Source: Pseudomonas sp. DC1.2
GTDB taxonomy: Bacteria > Pseudomonadota > Gammaproteobacteria > Pseudomonadales > Pseudomonadaceae
Assembly (NCBI RefSeq): GCF_034351645.1
Contig: NZ_CP133782.1
Location: forward strand, 1,679,001-1,743,000
Direction of reading: 5' to 3'
Length of the DNA stretch: 64,000 nucleotides
Part shown: in pieces, positions 18,695-26,371 of the stretch
Layout of the letters: every line of letters begins with the position of its first letter
Numbering within the stretch: the first letter of the stretch is position 1
Translations under genes and position numbers: made by a program
The notes under the pieces: model-generated
The model's input: the letters and a program-made list of their open reading frames with translations, nothing else
Told to the model about the DNA's origin: nothing
Databases searched by the model: none

Positions 18695-19398
18695 ACAACG
18701 TTGCAATCATCCCGGCTCGCGGTGGCAGCAAACGCATACCGCGCAAAAACCTCAAACCGTTCCTCGGTGTGCCAATGATTGCGCGCTCGATTCAGAGCGC
18801 TCTCGACTCAGGGTTGTTCGCCCGCGTAGTGGTCAGTACCGACGACGACGAGATCGCCGAGCTGGCTCTAGCCTGTGGCGCACAGGTGCCATTCATGCGG
18901 CCGGCCAACCTGGCCGATGACTTCACAGGCACGGCGGCGGTGATTGGTCACGCGCTGCAAGAACTGCATCGCCAGGGCCTGAGTTTTGAGTACGTCTGCT
19001 GCGTCTACGCGACCGCGCCGCTGTTGCAAACGCGGTTTTTGCAACAAGGGCTGGACGTGTTGGCGCACCACCCGGACAAGTCCTTTGCATTTTCGGTGTG
19101 TGACTTCGGTTTTCCGGTGCAGCGTGCCTTGACCCTTGACGATCAGGGCGCCTTGACCGCGTTGTACCCACAGTTCCGGGACACGCGTTCCCAAGACCTG
19201 CCGGCGGCTTATCAGGACGCCGGACAATTTTACTGGGGCCGCAGCGCGGCTTGGTTGCGCGGTGAGGCGTTGTATTCGCCGCAAAGCCTGCCGGTGATCC
19301 TGCCACGCTATCTGGTGCAAGACATCGACACTGAGGAAGACTGGAAGCGCGCCGAATATTTGTTTGCCGCGTTGAAGGCCGGCGGTGAGTTGCAATGA
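18691..19398 (+). CDS. pseF: Pseudaminic acid cytidylyltransferase
   Basis: 235 residues, TTG start overlapping the previous stop by four bases. Activates pseudaminic acid with CTP to CMP-Pse, the sugar donor. Signature NVAIIPARGGSKRIPRKN (P-loop-like CTP site), VVVSTDDDEIAE, YATAPLL, and the D-D metal pair near QDIDTEEDW at the end. Length and motif set fit PseF. A relative, the CMP-legionaminate or CMP-sialate enzyme, is less likely because all neighbours are Pse-type. Confidence 0.92.
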   Translation: MNNVAIIPARGGSKRIPRKNLKPFLGVPMIARSIQSALDSGLFARVVVSTDDDEIAELALACGAQVPFMRPANLADDFTGTAAVIGHALQELHRQGLSFEYVCCVYATAPLLQTRFLQQGLDVLAHHPDKSFAFSVCDFGFPVQRALTLDDQGALTALYPQFRDTRSQDLPAAYQDAGQFYWGRSAAWLRGEALYSPQSLPVILPRYLVQDIDTEEDWKRAEYLFAALKAGGELQ

Positions 19399-20900
19399 GA
19401 GTGTTGATCCGCGCCGACGCCTCACCGACCCTCGGCAGCGGCCACATTGCCCGCTGCCTGACGCTGGCCAAGGTTTTGCAGCAGCAGGGCGCGCACGTGG
19501 CGTTTGCCTGTCGCCAGTTGCCGGGCCATCGGCTCGACAGCCTTGCTGGCGAAGGCTTTGAAACCTTCGTGCTGCCGGATCGCTATCCCGAAGAAGACCC
19601 GCAGCAAGCCATTGAAGCCATGTTGCCTTGGCAGGCAGACATTGCCGCCTTGGGTCAGGCGCTGGAAAATCAGCAGGCTTTCGACTGGATCATCGTCGAC
19701 CACTACGGACTCGATCATCACTGGCAGACTGCGGCTCGCTGCTGGGCGCCAAGGATTGCAGCGGTGGATGACCTGGCGACGCGAACCTACAGCGTCGATC
19801 TGCTACTCAACCAGAATTTGTCGGGCACGCCAGAGGCCTATGCCTCACTGCTAGCGCCACATTGTCGGCGCTTGCTGGGGCCGCGTTTTGCGCTGCTTCG
19901 GGATGAGTTCTGCTGCGCGGCGATTGAAATCAAGCCCCAGGCCAAGCGGGTGCTGGTGAATTTTGGCGGCTTTGATGCCGCGCGGCAGACTCATCACGCG
20001 ATGCTCGCATTGGCGGATTTTCCTGATCTGGAGGTCGACTTCGTTGCCGGTGCCAATAACCCGGCTTGGGAGGCAATGCAGGCGCTGGCGGCCCATCGAC
20101 CGAACTGGCGCTTACACGCTTTTGTCAGCGATTTTTATCGATTGATGACTGAGGCCGATGTCTTTGTCGGCGCCGGTGGCGGCACCAGTTGGGAGCGCGC
20201 GGCCATGGGGCTGCCGACAATCTGTATTGCGGTGTCGAATAACCAGCAAGCCAACGGCGAGGTCATGGCGACCTCGGGTGCGCATGTGTTTCTAGGCCCG
20301 CGCGAGCAGGTCAGCGTCGAGCAACTGCGTCAGGCCATTGGGTTTGTTGCGAGCAATCAGGGGCTGCGTCAGAGCCTGGCCGAACGCTCTCGGCAATGGG
20401 TCGATGGCCGTGGCGCGCAACGCGTAGCGGCGGCGCTGGCCGGCGCGGTGTTATCGGTTCGCAAGGCGAGCGATGAGGATGCGCGATTGTTGTTCGAGGG
20501 GCGCAATGCCGATTCGGTTCGGCGCTGGTCGCTGGACAGTCAGCTTATCGAGTGGCCCGCACATCAGGCTTGGCTGGCGGCGAGCTTGAGCAATGAGCAA
20601 CGTTTACTGTTGATCGCCGAGTCCAGTGATGGCCCGGTCGGCGCGCTGCGTTACGACCTGCACGGGGCCAGCGCTGAAGTCTCTATTTATCTGTTTGAAG
20701 GCCGTTTCGGTCTCGGCTGGGGCAAGGCGCTATTGGCTCGCGGCGAGGCCTTTGTGAGCGGCCACTGGCCGCTGCTGCAAACCATTACCGCTCAAGTATT
20801 GCCTGCCAACCAGCCGTCGCTGAGCTTGTTTCGCGAAGCCGGTTTCAACCAGAGTGCTTGCGCGTTCACGCGCGTACTGAAGGATCATCGCAATGACTAG
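19395..20900 (+). CDS. pseG: PseG-PseH fusion: UDP-sugar hydrolase plus N-acetyltransferase
   Basis: 501 residues where PseG alone has about 340. Residues 1-350 are PseG, a GT-B-like hydrolase that removes UDP from 2,4-diacetamido-trideoxyaltrose: RADASPTLGSGHIARC with the catalytic His17, and GAGGGTSWERAAMGLP. From residue ~352 (VLSVRKASDEDARLLF) to the end is a GNAT fold with the acetyl-CoA loop near FGLGWGKALL and LFREAGF, that is, PseH, which acetylates the C4 amine. No other pseH is present in the operon, so the fusion completes the pathway. PseH acts before PseG, so one polypeptide carries consecutive steps. Overlaps pseF and pseI. Confidence 0.92.
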   Translation: MRVLIRADASPTLGSGHIARCLTLAKVLQQQGAHVAFACRQLPGHRLDSLAGEGFETFVLPDRYPEEDPQQAIEAMLPWQADIAALGQALENQQAFDWIIVDHYGLDHHWQTAARCWAPRIAAVDDLATRTYSVDLLLNQNLSGTPEAYASLLAPHCRRLLGPRFALLRDEFCCAAIEIKPQAKRVLVNFGGFDAARQTHHAMLALADFPDLEVDFVAGANNPAWEAMQALAAHRPNWRLHAFVSDFYRLMTEADVFVGAGGGTSWERAAMGLPTICIAVSNNQQANGEVMATSGAHVFLGPREQVSVEQLRQAIGFVASNQGLRQSLAERSRQWVDGRGAQRVAAALAGAVLSVRKASDEDARLLFEGRNADSVRRWSLDSQLIEWPAHQAWLAASLSNEQRLLLIAESSDGPVGALRYDLHGASAEVSIYLFEGRFGLGWGKALLARGEAFVSGHWPLLQTITAQVLPANQPSLSLFREAGFNQSACAFTRVLKDHRND

Positions 20901-21945
20901 CTTCAAAATTGGCCGCCACACGATCGGTGCCGATGCGCCGCCGTTTATCATTGCCGAGATGAGCGGCAACCATAACCAGTCCCTGGACGTGGCGTTGCAA
21001 ATCGTCGAAGCCGCGGCCAAGGCCGGCGCTCATGCGTTGAAACTGCAAACCTACACCGCCGAGACCATGACGCTGGACCTCGATGAGGGCGAGTTTTTTA
21101 TCAAAGACCCCAATAGCCTGTGGGCAGGGTCGTCGCTGTATGCGCTGTATGAAAAGGCCCATACACCTTGGGAATGGCATGCGCCGATTTTTGCACGGGC
21201 CAAAGAGCTGGGCTTACTCGCGTTCTCAACGCCTTTTGATGACAGCGCCGTGGATTTCCTCGAAAGCCTGGACGTGCCTGCGTACAAGATCGCCAGTTTC
21301 GAGAACACCGATTTGCCGCTGATTCGTCGGGTCGCCGCCACCGGCAAACCGCTGATCATTTCCACCGGCATGGCCAGCGTCGCCGAGCTTGACGACACCG
21401 TGCGTGCCGCACGCGAGGCCGGTTGCAAGGATCTGGTCCTGCTTAAATGCACCAGCACGTACCCGGCGACCCCCGCTAACAGCAACGTGCGGACGATTCC
21501 TCACTTGCGGCAGTTATTTGGCTGTGAAGTTGGGTTGTCCGATCATTCCATGGGCGTCGGCGTGTCTGTCGCCGCGGTGGCGCTGGGCGCGACGGTGGTG
21601 GAAAAACATTTCACCCTCGACCGTGCCGCTGGAGGGGTGGACGCCAGTTTCTCCCTGGAGCCGGCAGAACTGGCCAGCTTGGTGATTGAAACCGAGCGCG
21701 CTTGGCAGGCAATGGGCCAAGTGCATTACGGCGTAACCGAGGCTGAGCGCAAGTCGCTGGTTTACCGCCGCTCGCTCTATGTCACTCTGGACATGGCCGC
21801 CGGTGAACCGTTCACGCTGGCCAATCTGCGGGCCATTCGTCCGGGGCTGGGTCTGGCGCCCAAACACGCTGAAAACCTTCTGGGCCGCCACGCTCGCCAT
21901 GCCATTAAACGCGGTACGCCGCTTGACTGGTCGTTGGTCGAATAA
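20893..21945 (+). CDS. pseI: Pseudaminic acid synthase
   Basis: 350 residues. Condenses the 6-deoxy-AltdiNAc with phosphoenolpyruvate to pseudaminic acid. NeuB-type TIM barrel: FIIAEMSGNHNQSLDVAL at residues ~18-35, LKLQTYTAETMTLD, STPFDDSAVDFL, KIASFE, GLSDHSMG, VEKHFTLDR. The C-terminal ~60 residues form the antifreeze-like SAF domain (YRRSLYVTLDMAAGE). Starts eight bases inside pseGH. Last gene of the Pse operon. Confidence 0.93.
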   Translation: MTSFKIGRHTIGADAPPFIIAEMSGNHNQSLDVALQIVEAAAKAGAHALKLQTYTAETMTLDLDEGEFFIKDPNSLWAGSSLYALYEKAHTPWEWHAPIFARAKELGLLAFSTPFDDSAVDFLESLDVPAYKIASFENTDLPLIRRVAATGKPLIISTGMASVAELDDTVRAAREAGCKDLVLLKCTSTYPATPANSNVRTIPHLRQLFGCEVGLSDHSMGVGVSVAAVALGATVVEKHFTLDRAAGGVDASFSLEPAELASLVIETERAWQAMGQVHYGVTEAERKSLVYRRSLYVTLDMAAGEPFTLANLRAIRPGLGLAPKHAENLLGRHARHAIKRGTPLDWSLVE

Positions 21946-22046
21946 CCCTTAAGGGGCGGATTTGGCAAAATAGCGTGACCTGTGAGTCATAACGCGCATC
22001 TTCACTGTATTGTATTGACCGGGAAGATGGCGCCTGGCCCTCTGGT

Positions 22047-22062
22047 TGGCTCAGTTTTAGCC
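22047..22062 (+). promoter_or_regulatory. Weak sigma-54-like motif before the KASIII gene
   Basis: TGGCTC-N5-TAGC has the right 10-base GG/GC distance but TAGC instead of TTGC at -12. It lies in the 229-base gap after pseI, about 110 bases before the next start. The gap also holds CCCTTAAGGG just after pseI. Nothing else regulatory is clear there. Confidence 0.3.
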
Positions 22063-22174
22063 CTTTACGCTTCCCGTCTTCGCCTGTTGCTGGCGAGTCA
22101 TAATCTCTGTTTGTCGGCGCCCCTCGATTCCTTGCGAGCGGTGGTATTGGGCTGTTTATTATTGGGAAGCCGTA

Positions 22175-23101
22175 ATGATTGGCATAAAAAGCATTGCGAG
22201 CTACGTTCCTGTAGCCGGCGTGGACAATTACGCGCAAGGTGCAAAGTTTGAAAAGGATGAAGACTTCATTCTGGGCAAGATCGGTTCAGCCTTCCTGCCG
22301 CGTAAAGACGCTGAGCAGGAAACCTCGGACCTGTGTGTCGAAGCCGTCAATGCGCTGTTCGCCAACAACCCAGGTCTGAAACGTGAAGCGATCGACGTGC
22401 TGATCGTTGTCACTCAAAACGGTGATGAAGAAGGTCTGCCACACACTGCCGCCATTGTTCAGGACAAGCTGGGCCTGCCGACCACTGTGGCGGCGTTCGA
22501 CATCTCCCTGGGTTGCTCTGGTTACGTCTACGGTATTTATGCGATCAAAGGTTTCATGGAGGCCACGGGGCTGAAAAACGGCCTGTTGGTGACGGCCGAT
22601 CCCTATTCCAAAATCGTCGATCCGGAAGACCGCAACACCACTATGTTGTTTGGCGATGCGGCTACCGCGACCTGGATGGGTGAAGACGCACCGTGGCAAC
22701 TGGGCAAGGCCAAGTTCGGCACTGACGGTTCCGGCGCGCCGCACCTCAAAGTTACCGATGGCGTGTTCTATATGAACGGTCGTCAAGTGTTCAACTTTGC
22801 GTTGCTCAAAGTCCCGGCGCACTTGCGTGAACTGCTGGATGAGTCGGGGCTGACGGCTGACGATGTCGATGCCTTTTGCATTCATCAGGGCAGTGCGGCG
22901 ATTGTTGACGCCGTGGCGCGACGCTTTGAAGGCGAACCAGAAAAATTCATCAAGGACATGGTCGAGACCGGCAACACAGTGTCGTCGAGCATTCCGTTGC
23001 TGCTGGAAAAACACGTCCTCGACTCGAGCTGGAAGCGCGTGGCGCTGAGCGGTTTTGGCGTGGGATTGTCTTGGGGCTCAGCGATCATCTATCGTCCTTG
23101 A
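22175..23101 (+). CDS. Ketoacyl-ACP synthase III-like protein
   Basis: 308 residues. FabH-type thiolase fold with the complete Cys-His-Asn triad: Cys114 in LGCSGYVYG, His237 in FCIHQGS, Asn267 in TGNTVSSSIP. GDAATATWM is the usual mid-protein motif. Its location between Pse genes and maf argues against housekeeping fatty-acid synthesis; similar synthases occur in Pseudomonas flagellin-glycan islands, where they are thought to supply short acyl chains (for example hydroxybutyryl) for amino sugars. The acceptor here is unknown. ATG preceded by GGGAAG. Followed by a strong bidirectional terminator. Confidence 0.85.
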   Translation: MIGIKSIASYVPVAGVDNYAQGAKFEKDEDFILGKIGSAFLPRKDAEQETSDLCVEAVNALFANNPGLKREAIDVLIVVTQNGDEEGLPHTAAIVQDKLGLPTTVAAFDISLGCSGYVYGIYAIKGFMEATGLKNGLLVTADPYSKIVDPEDRNTTMLFGDAATATWMGEDAPWQLGKAKFGTDGSGAPHLKVTDGVFYMNGRQVFNFALLKVPAHLRELLDESGLTADDVDAFCIHQGSAAIVDAVARRFEGEPEKFIKDMVETGNTVSSSIPLLLEKHVLDSSWKRVALSGFGVGLSWGSAIIYRP

Positions 23102-23133
23102 GCCGGGGGCTTTAAGTCAGCACAAGCCCATAC

Positions 23134-23175
23134 AAAAAATAGCGTTCAAGGGTTAACCTTGAACGCTATTTTTTT
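23134..23175 (+). terminator. Perfect 18-bp bidirectional terminator hairpin
   Basis: An 18-base arm starting AAAAAATAGCG and its exact complement flank a five-base loop (GTTAA), with six A on the left and seven T on the right, so it works in both directions. It ends 23 bases before the maf start codon, leaving no room for a promoter between them. Confidence 0.9.
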
Positions 23176-23198
23176 GTCCGTAGAAAGAGCGAGGCAGC

Positions 23199-24491
23199 AT
23201 GAGCGAGAGCTTTGAAGACAATGCTCAGGTGCTAGAACGGCGCTGGCCGGCACTGCGCGCGCGATTGATGCTCGAAGACAGTTCGTCGGTTCAGGCTGAA
23301 CTGTTGCAAGGGCTGGGTTCGACGCTGAGCGTAGGCGGTATTCAGCTCACCAGCCGCCATGATCGCGTTCGCGAAGCCCGAGTACAGGCCGCGAGTCTGC
23401 CCGCTGATCAGGCGCAGTTGCATGTCTACGGCACGGGCCTCGGGGATTTACCCATGGTCCTGCTGGAGCGTCCTGAGCTGAAGCGGCTGTATGTGCATAT
23501 TCTGAATGGGGCTCTGTTCGCGCTGGTGTTGCAGTTGCTCGACCAGCGGCAATGGCTTGAGGACTCTCGCGTCGAATTGCGCTATGCCGGTGATTTGCCA
23601 GACATCTGTACGCCCTTTTTTGCGCTGCCATCGGAGATGCTACTGGCGGACGATTTCAACGCCAAGATTCGAGATCGTCTGGTCAGCGAAGTGCATTTGA
23701 GTTTCAACAATCGCGAATTCGATCCGCAGTCGCCGCACATTCTGCGTCGCTTGCAGGACACTCTTGAAGTCTTGCTTGGCGATGATGATATTGCGCAACT
23801 GTTTGGTACTTGCCCCGGACAGGAAATCTACGTGATCGGCACCGGGCCCAGCCTTGAAGGGCATTTCGAGCAGTTGGCAGCGGTGCGAGGGCACGCGCAG
23901 CGGCCGCTGTTCATTTGTGTCGACACCGCCTATCGGCCGTTGCGCGAGCACGGGATCAAGCCTGACCTGGTGGTGAGCATCGATCAGCGCATCAGCTTTC
24001 GACATTTGCCTTCGGAGGAATCCGATGGCATCCCGCTGGTGTACTTTCCCATGAGCGATCCGCAGGTGCTGAAGGCCTGGAAAGGCAAACGCTACGGTGG
24101 CTACTCCGCCAGCCCGATCTACGCGGCGTTGCGCAGCCAGCATGCCAGGGCAGAACTGTACGCTGGCGGCAGCGTGATTCATCCCGCCGTGGACCTGGCG
24201 GTGAAGATGGGCGCCGAGCGTATTACCTTGTTCGGGGCCGACTTTGCCTTCCCTATGAACAAGACTCATGCCGGTTGGAACGACGGTGATTTGGGGCCAG
24301 CGGTGAGTCAGGCCAAGCATTGGGTGCGTGATGGGCACGGGCAGCAGGTCAGGACGCAGTTGAATTTTCGCAGTTACCTGTGTGATTTGGAGCGCTACAT
24401 TGCCAGGCATCCAGAGGTGCGTTTCTTTAACAGCAGTCGAGCGGGGGCAATGATTGCCGGCACCCAGTTCAATCGGGAGTTCGTGCAATGA
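23199..24491 (+). CDS. Maf-like (DUF115) motility accessory factor / flagellin glycosyltransferase
   Basis: 430 residues. The core domain starts at about residue 205 (GQEIYVIGTGPSLEGHFEQL), followed by PLFICVDTAYRPLREHGIKPDLVVSID, and ITLFGADFAFPMNKTHA, which are the DUF115/MptE-like motifs of Maf proteins. Maf enzymes transfer nonulosonic acids such as pseudaminic acid to Ser/Thr of flagellin in the cytoplasm, so the neighbourhood (pse operon upstream, fliC downstream) fits well. The N-terminal ~190 residues are a less conserved Maf flanking region. GAG-rich ribosome site before the ATG. Overlaps the next small gene by four bases. Confidence 0.85.
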   Translation: MSESFEDNAQVLERRWPALRARLMLEDSSSVQAELLQGLGSTLSVGGIQLTSRHDRVREARVQAASLPADQAQLHVYGTGLGDLPMVLLERPELKRLYVHILNGALFALVLQLLDQRQWLEDSRVELRYAGDLPDICTPFFALPSEMLLADDFNAKIRDRLVSEVHLSFNNREFDPQSPHILRRLQDTLEVLLGDDDIAQLFGTCPGQEIYVIGTGPSLEGHFEQLAAVRGHAQRPLFICVDTAYRPLREHGIKPDLVVSIDQRISFRHLPSEESDGIPLVYFPMSDPQVLKAWKGKRYGGYSASPIYAALRSQHARAELYAGGSVIHPAVDLAVKMGAERITLFGADFAFPMNKTHAGWNDGDLGPAVSQAKHWVRDGHGQQVRTQLNFRSYLCDLERYIARHPEVRFFNSSRAGAMIAGTQFNREFVQ

Positions 24492-24754
24492 GCGCGCGGG
24501 TGCAATGTGTGAACGGCTGCCGGCAGTGTGCCGTGCTGTTTCGTCTGGGCTGCGATGTAGAGGCGGCGCTGATCATGGTTGATGTGTTCGACGAGGCGCA
24601 GCGGCTGTTACTGATGGAACCTCAAGCTGTCCAGCATGCATGGGCCCAAGTGCTCACCCAGATGCTGGCCTGTCAGGAGCGTCAGGATTGGCTGGGACTT
24701 GCCGACTTCATGGAGTACGAGCTGATTGGTTTGTTGGAAGACGGGCAGGCGTGA
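24488..24754 (+). CDS. Small Cys-rich protein coupled to maf, function unknown
   Basis: 88 residues, ATG overlapping the maf stop by four bases, which argues that it is a real, coupled gene. Helical and acidic after residue 25 (VFDEAQRLL..., ACQERQDWLGLADFMEYELIGLL). Four cysteines lie in the first 22 residues (C7, C11, C14, C22), spaced C-X3-C-X2-C-X7-C, which could bind metal but this is unproven. I do not recognise a family. Its place directly after maf and before fliC suggests a helper in flagellin modification. Confidence 0.7.
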   Translation: MSARVQCVNGCRQCAVLFRLGCDVEAALIMVDVFDEAQRLLLMEPQAVQHAWAQVLTQMLACQERQDWLGLADFMEYELIGLLEDGQA

Positions 24755-24892
24755 GCGTGGGTTTGAGGCATTGGCCAGACTGCGTGCGTGGCGGACGGTT
24801 TTATGACGTCATTTTTTTTGCTGGTGAAGGCAGGCCAGGCCTTTGTTTTCCGGGGGGTGGCAGGGTGATGGCAATATTTTTCAAAAAAGCCC

Positions 24893-24919
24893 TCAAGCAA
24901 CCAGCAATCCCGACGATAA
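24893..24919 (+). promoter_or_regulatory. FliA (sigma-28) promoter of fliC
   Basis: TCAAGCAA, an 11-base spacer, then GACGATAA. The -10 box matches GCCGATAA at seven of eight positions and the spacer is exactly that of the FliA consensus. It lies 80 bases before the flagellin start. Confidence 0.85.
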
Positions 24920-24999
24920 CTATTACGAAGGTTCTCTAGGCCACACCCGGCGCTTGCCAGGGCCGGAAGCCGCAGTACCCAACTAACGAGGATTTCGTC

Positions 25000-25851
25000 A
25001 TGGCTTTAACAGTAAACACTAACACTACATCTCTGGCCGTTCAGATGAACCTGAACCGTGCAGCTTCTGCCCTGTCGACTTCGATGACTCGTCTGTCTTC
25101 CGGCCTGAAAATCAACAGCGCTAAAGACGACGCTGCCGGCCTGCAAATCGCCACTCGCATGAGCAGCCAGATCCGCGGCCAGAACGTTGCAGTAAAAAAC
25201 GCCAACGACGGCATCTCGATGGCTCAGACCGCTGAAGGCGCTCTGCAAGAATCGACCAACATTCTGCAACGTATGCGTGAACTGGCTGTACAGGCACGTA
25301 ACGGCACCAACGGTACTGCTGACCAGACGGCGACTAACTCTGAATTCTCGCAGATGTCTGACGAATTGACCCGTATCTCGGCGTCGACCAACCTGAACGG
25401 CAAAAACCTGCTCGACGGTTCGGCTGGCACCATGACCCTGCAAGTAGGTTCGAACACTGGTACGGCCAACCACATCGACCTGACCCTTAGCTCCAAGTTC
25501 GACGCCGTCAGCCTGTCGGTTGGCAGCGGTACTACTGTTTTGACTGGTGCTACCAGTGCCGCCGCCGCTACCAACATCGATAACGCGATCACCGCGATCG
25601 ACGCTGCAATCGCTTCCATCGGTGCAACCCGTGCAAACCTGGGTGCTTCGCAAAACCGTCTGACCAGCACCATCTCCAACCTGCAAAACATCACTGAAAA
25701 CGTTACTGCTGCACAAGGTCGCGTACAAGATACCGACTTCGCCGCAGAAACCGCTAACCTGACCAAACAGCAAACTCTGCAACAAGCTTCCACCGCTGTT
25801 CTGGCCCAGGCTAACCAGCTGCCATCCGCTGTACTGAAACTGCTTCAGTAA
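25000..25851 (+). CDS. fliC: Flagellin
   Basis: 283 residues, short for a Pseudomonas flagellin. The N-terminal D0/D1 ([20 protein letters not shown] onward) and C-terminal D1/D0 ([21 protein letters not shown] ... SAVLKLLQ) are fully conserved; the variable middle is only about residues 150-205 and is Ser/Thr/Ala-rich, the likely glycan-acceptor surface. The flg22 epitope region is residues 30-51, with the key DDAAGLQIA end intact. Strong ribosome site (ACGAGGA). Own FliA promoter upstream and terminator downstream; encoded directly after the glycan block. Confidence 0.97.
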   Translation: MALTVNTNTTSLAVQMNLNRAASALSTSMTRLSSGLKINSAKDDAAGLQIATRMSSQIRGQNVAVKNANDGISMAQTAEGALQESTNILQRMRELAVQARNGTNGTADQTATNSEFSQMSDELTRISASTNLNGKNLLDGSAGTMTLQVGSNTGTANHIDLTLSSKFDAVSLSVGSGTTVLTGATSAAAATNIDNAITAIDAAIASIGATRANLGASQNRLTSTISNLQNITENVTAAQGRVQDTDFAAETANLTKQQTLQQASTAVLAQANQLPSAVLKLLQ

Positions 25852-25868
25852 TATCGGATTGAGTTTTG

Positions 25869-25903
25869 GCGGGGGAGTGCGCTTGCGTGCTCTCTCGCTT
25901 TTT
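25869..25903 (+). terminator. Terminator after fliC
   Basis: Imperfect stem of about 12 pairs including several G-U pairs (GCGGGGGAGTGC against GTGCTCTCTCGC) followed by TTTTT. It lies 17 bases after fliC and should make flagellin mRNA mostly monocistronic, with some read-through into flaG. Confidence 0.7.
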
Positions 25904-25923
25904 CAGTTTAAGAGGTGATGGTC

Positions 25924-26289
25924 ATGGACATGAGCGTTAAGCTGAATTTGTCTTACCCGGCCGTGAAGCCGGTGGTCAGTGCTGGCGATAAAACGGCTGG
26001 AACGCCTCGAACCGATGCGACTCCGCCGGTCGCTGCAAGCAGCGGATCGGATTCGGATTCGGAAAACTCGGATAAGTTAAAGATGGCCGTTAAGGAGATC
26101 GAAAAGTTCGTTCAGTCGGTCAAGCGTAATCTGGAGTTCTCCATTGATGAAACGTCCGGCCAGGTCGTTGTCAAAGTAATCGCCAGTGAGTCCGGTGAAG
26201 TGGTGCGACAGATTCCATCAGCCGAGGCTCTGAAACTGGCTGAAAGCCTGCACAACGCAAGCAACGTCTTGTTCGACGCCAAAGCCTGA
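25924..26289 (+). CDS. flaG: FlaG-family protein
   Basis: 121 residues. C-terminal FlaG domain: VKEIEKFVQSVKRNLEFSID, then TSGQVVVKVIAS, GEVVRQIPSAEALKLAESL. Affects filament length in several bacteria; in Pseudomonas the gene always sits between fliC and fliD. In-frame GTG (25915) and ATG (25918) lie upstream but are too close to the AGAGG ribosome site; the ATG at 25924 has proper spacing. The N-terminal 45 residues are a low-complexity Ser/Asp linker. Confidence 0.9.
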   Translation: MDMSVKLNLSYPAVKPVVSAGDKTAGTPRTDATPPVAASSGSDSDSENSDKLKMAVKEIEKFVQSVKRNLEFSIDETSGQVVVKVIASESGEVVRQIPSAEALKLAESLHNASNVLFDAKA

Positions 26290-26371
26290 CACTGGCATGA
26301 AACGTGTTTGTACGATCATTGACCGCGTTTAATGGTCAAAAGATCGTCAGCGCACAGAGAGGGAGATACAC

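Noticed and set aside
21982..22251. 89-residue + frame between pseI and the KASIII gene
   Set aside because: Overlaps the KASIII start in another frame, has no ribosome site or recognisable motif.
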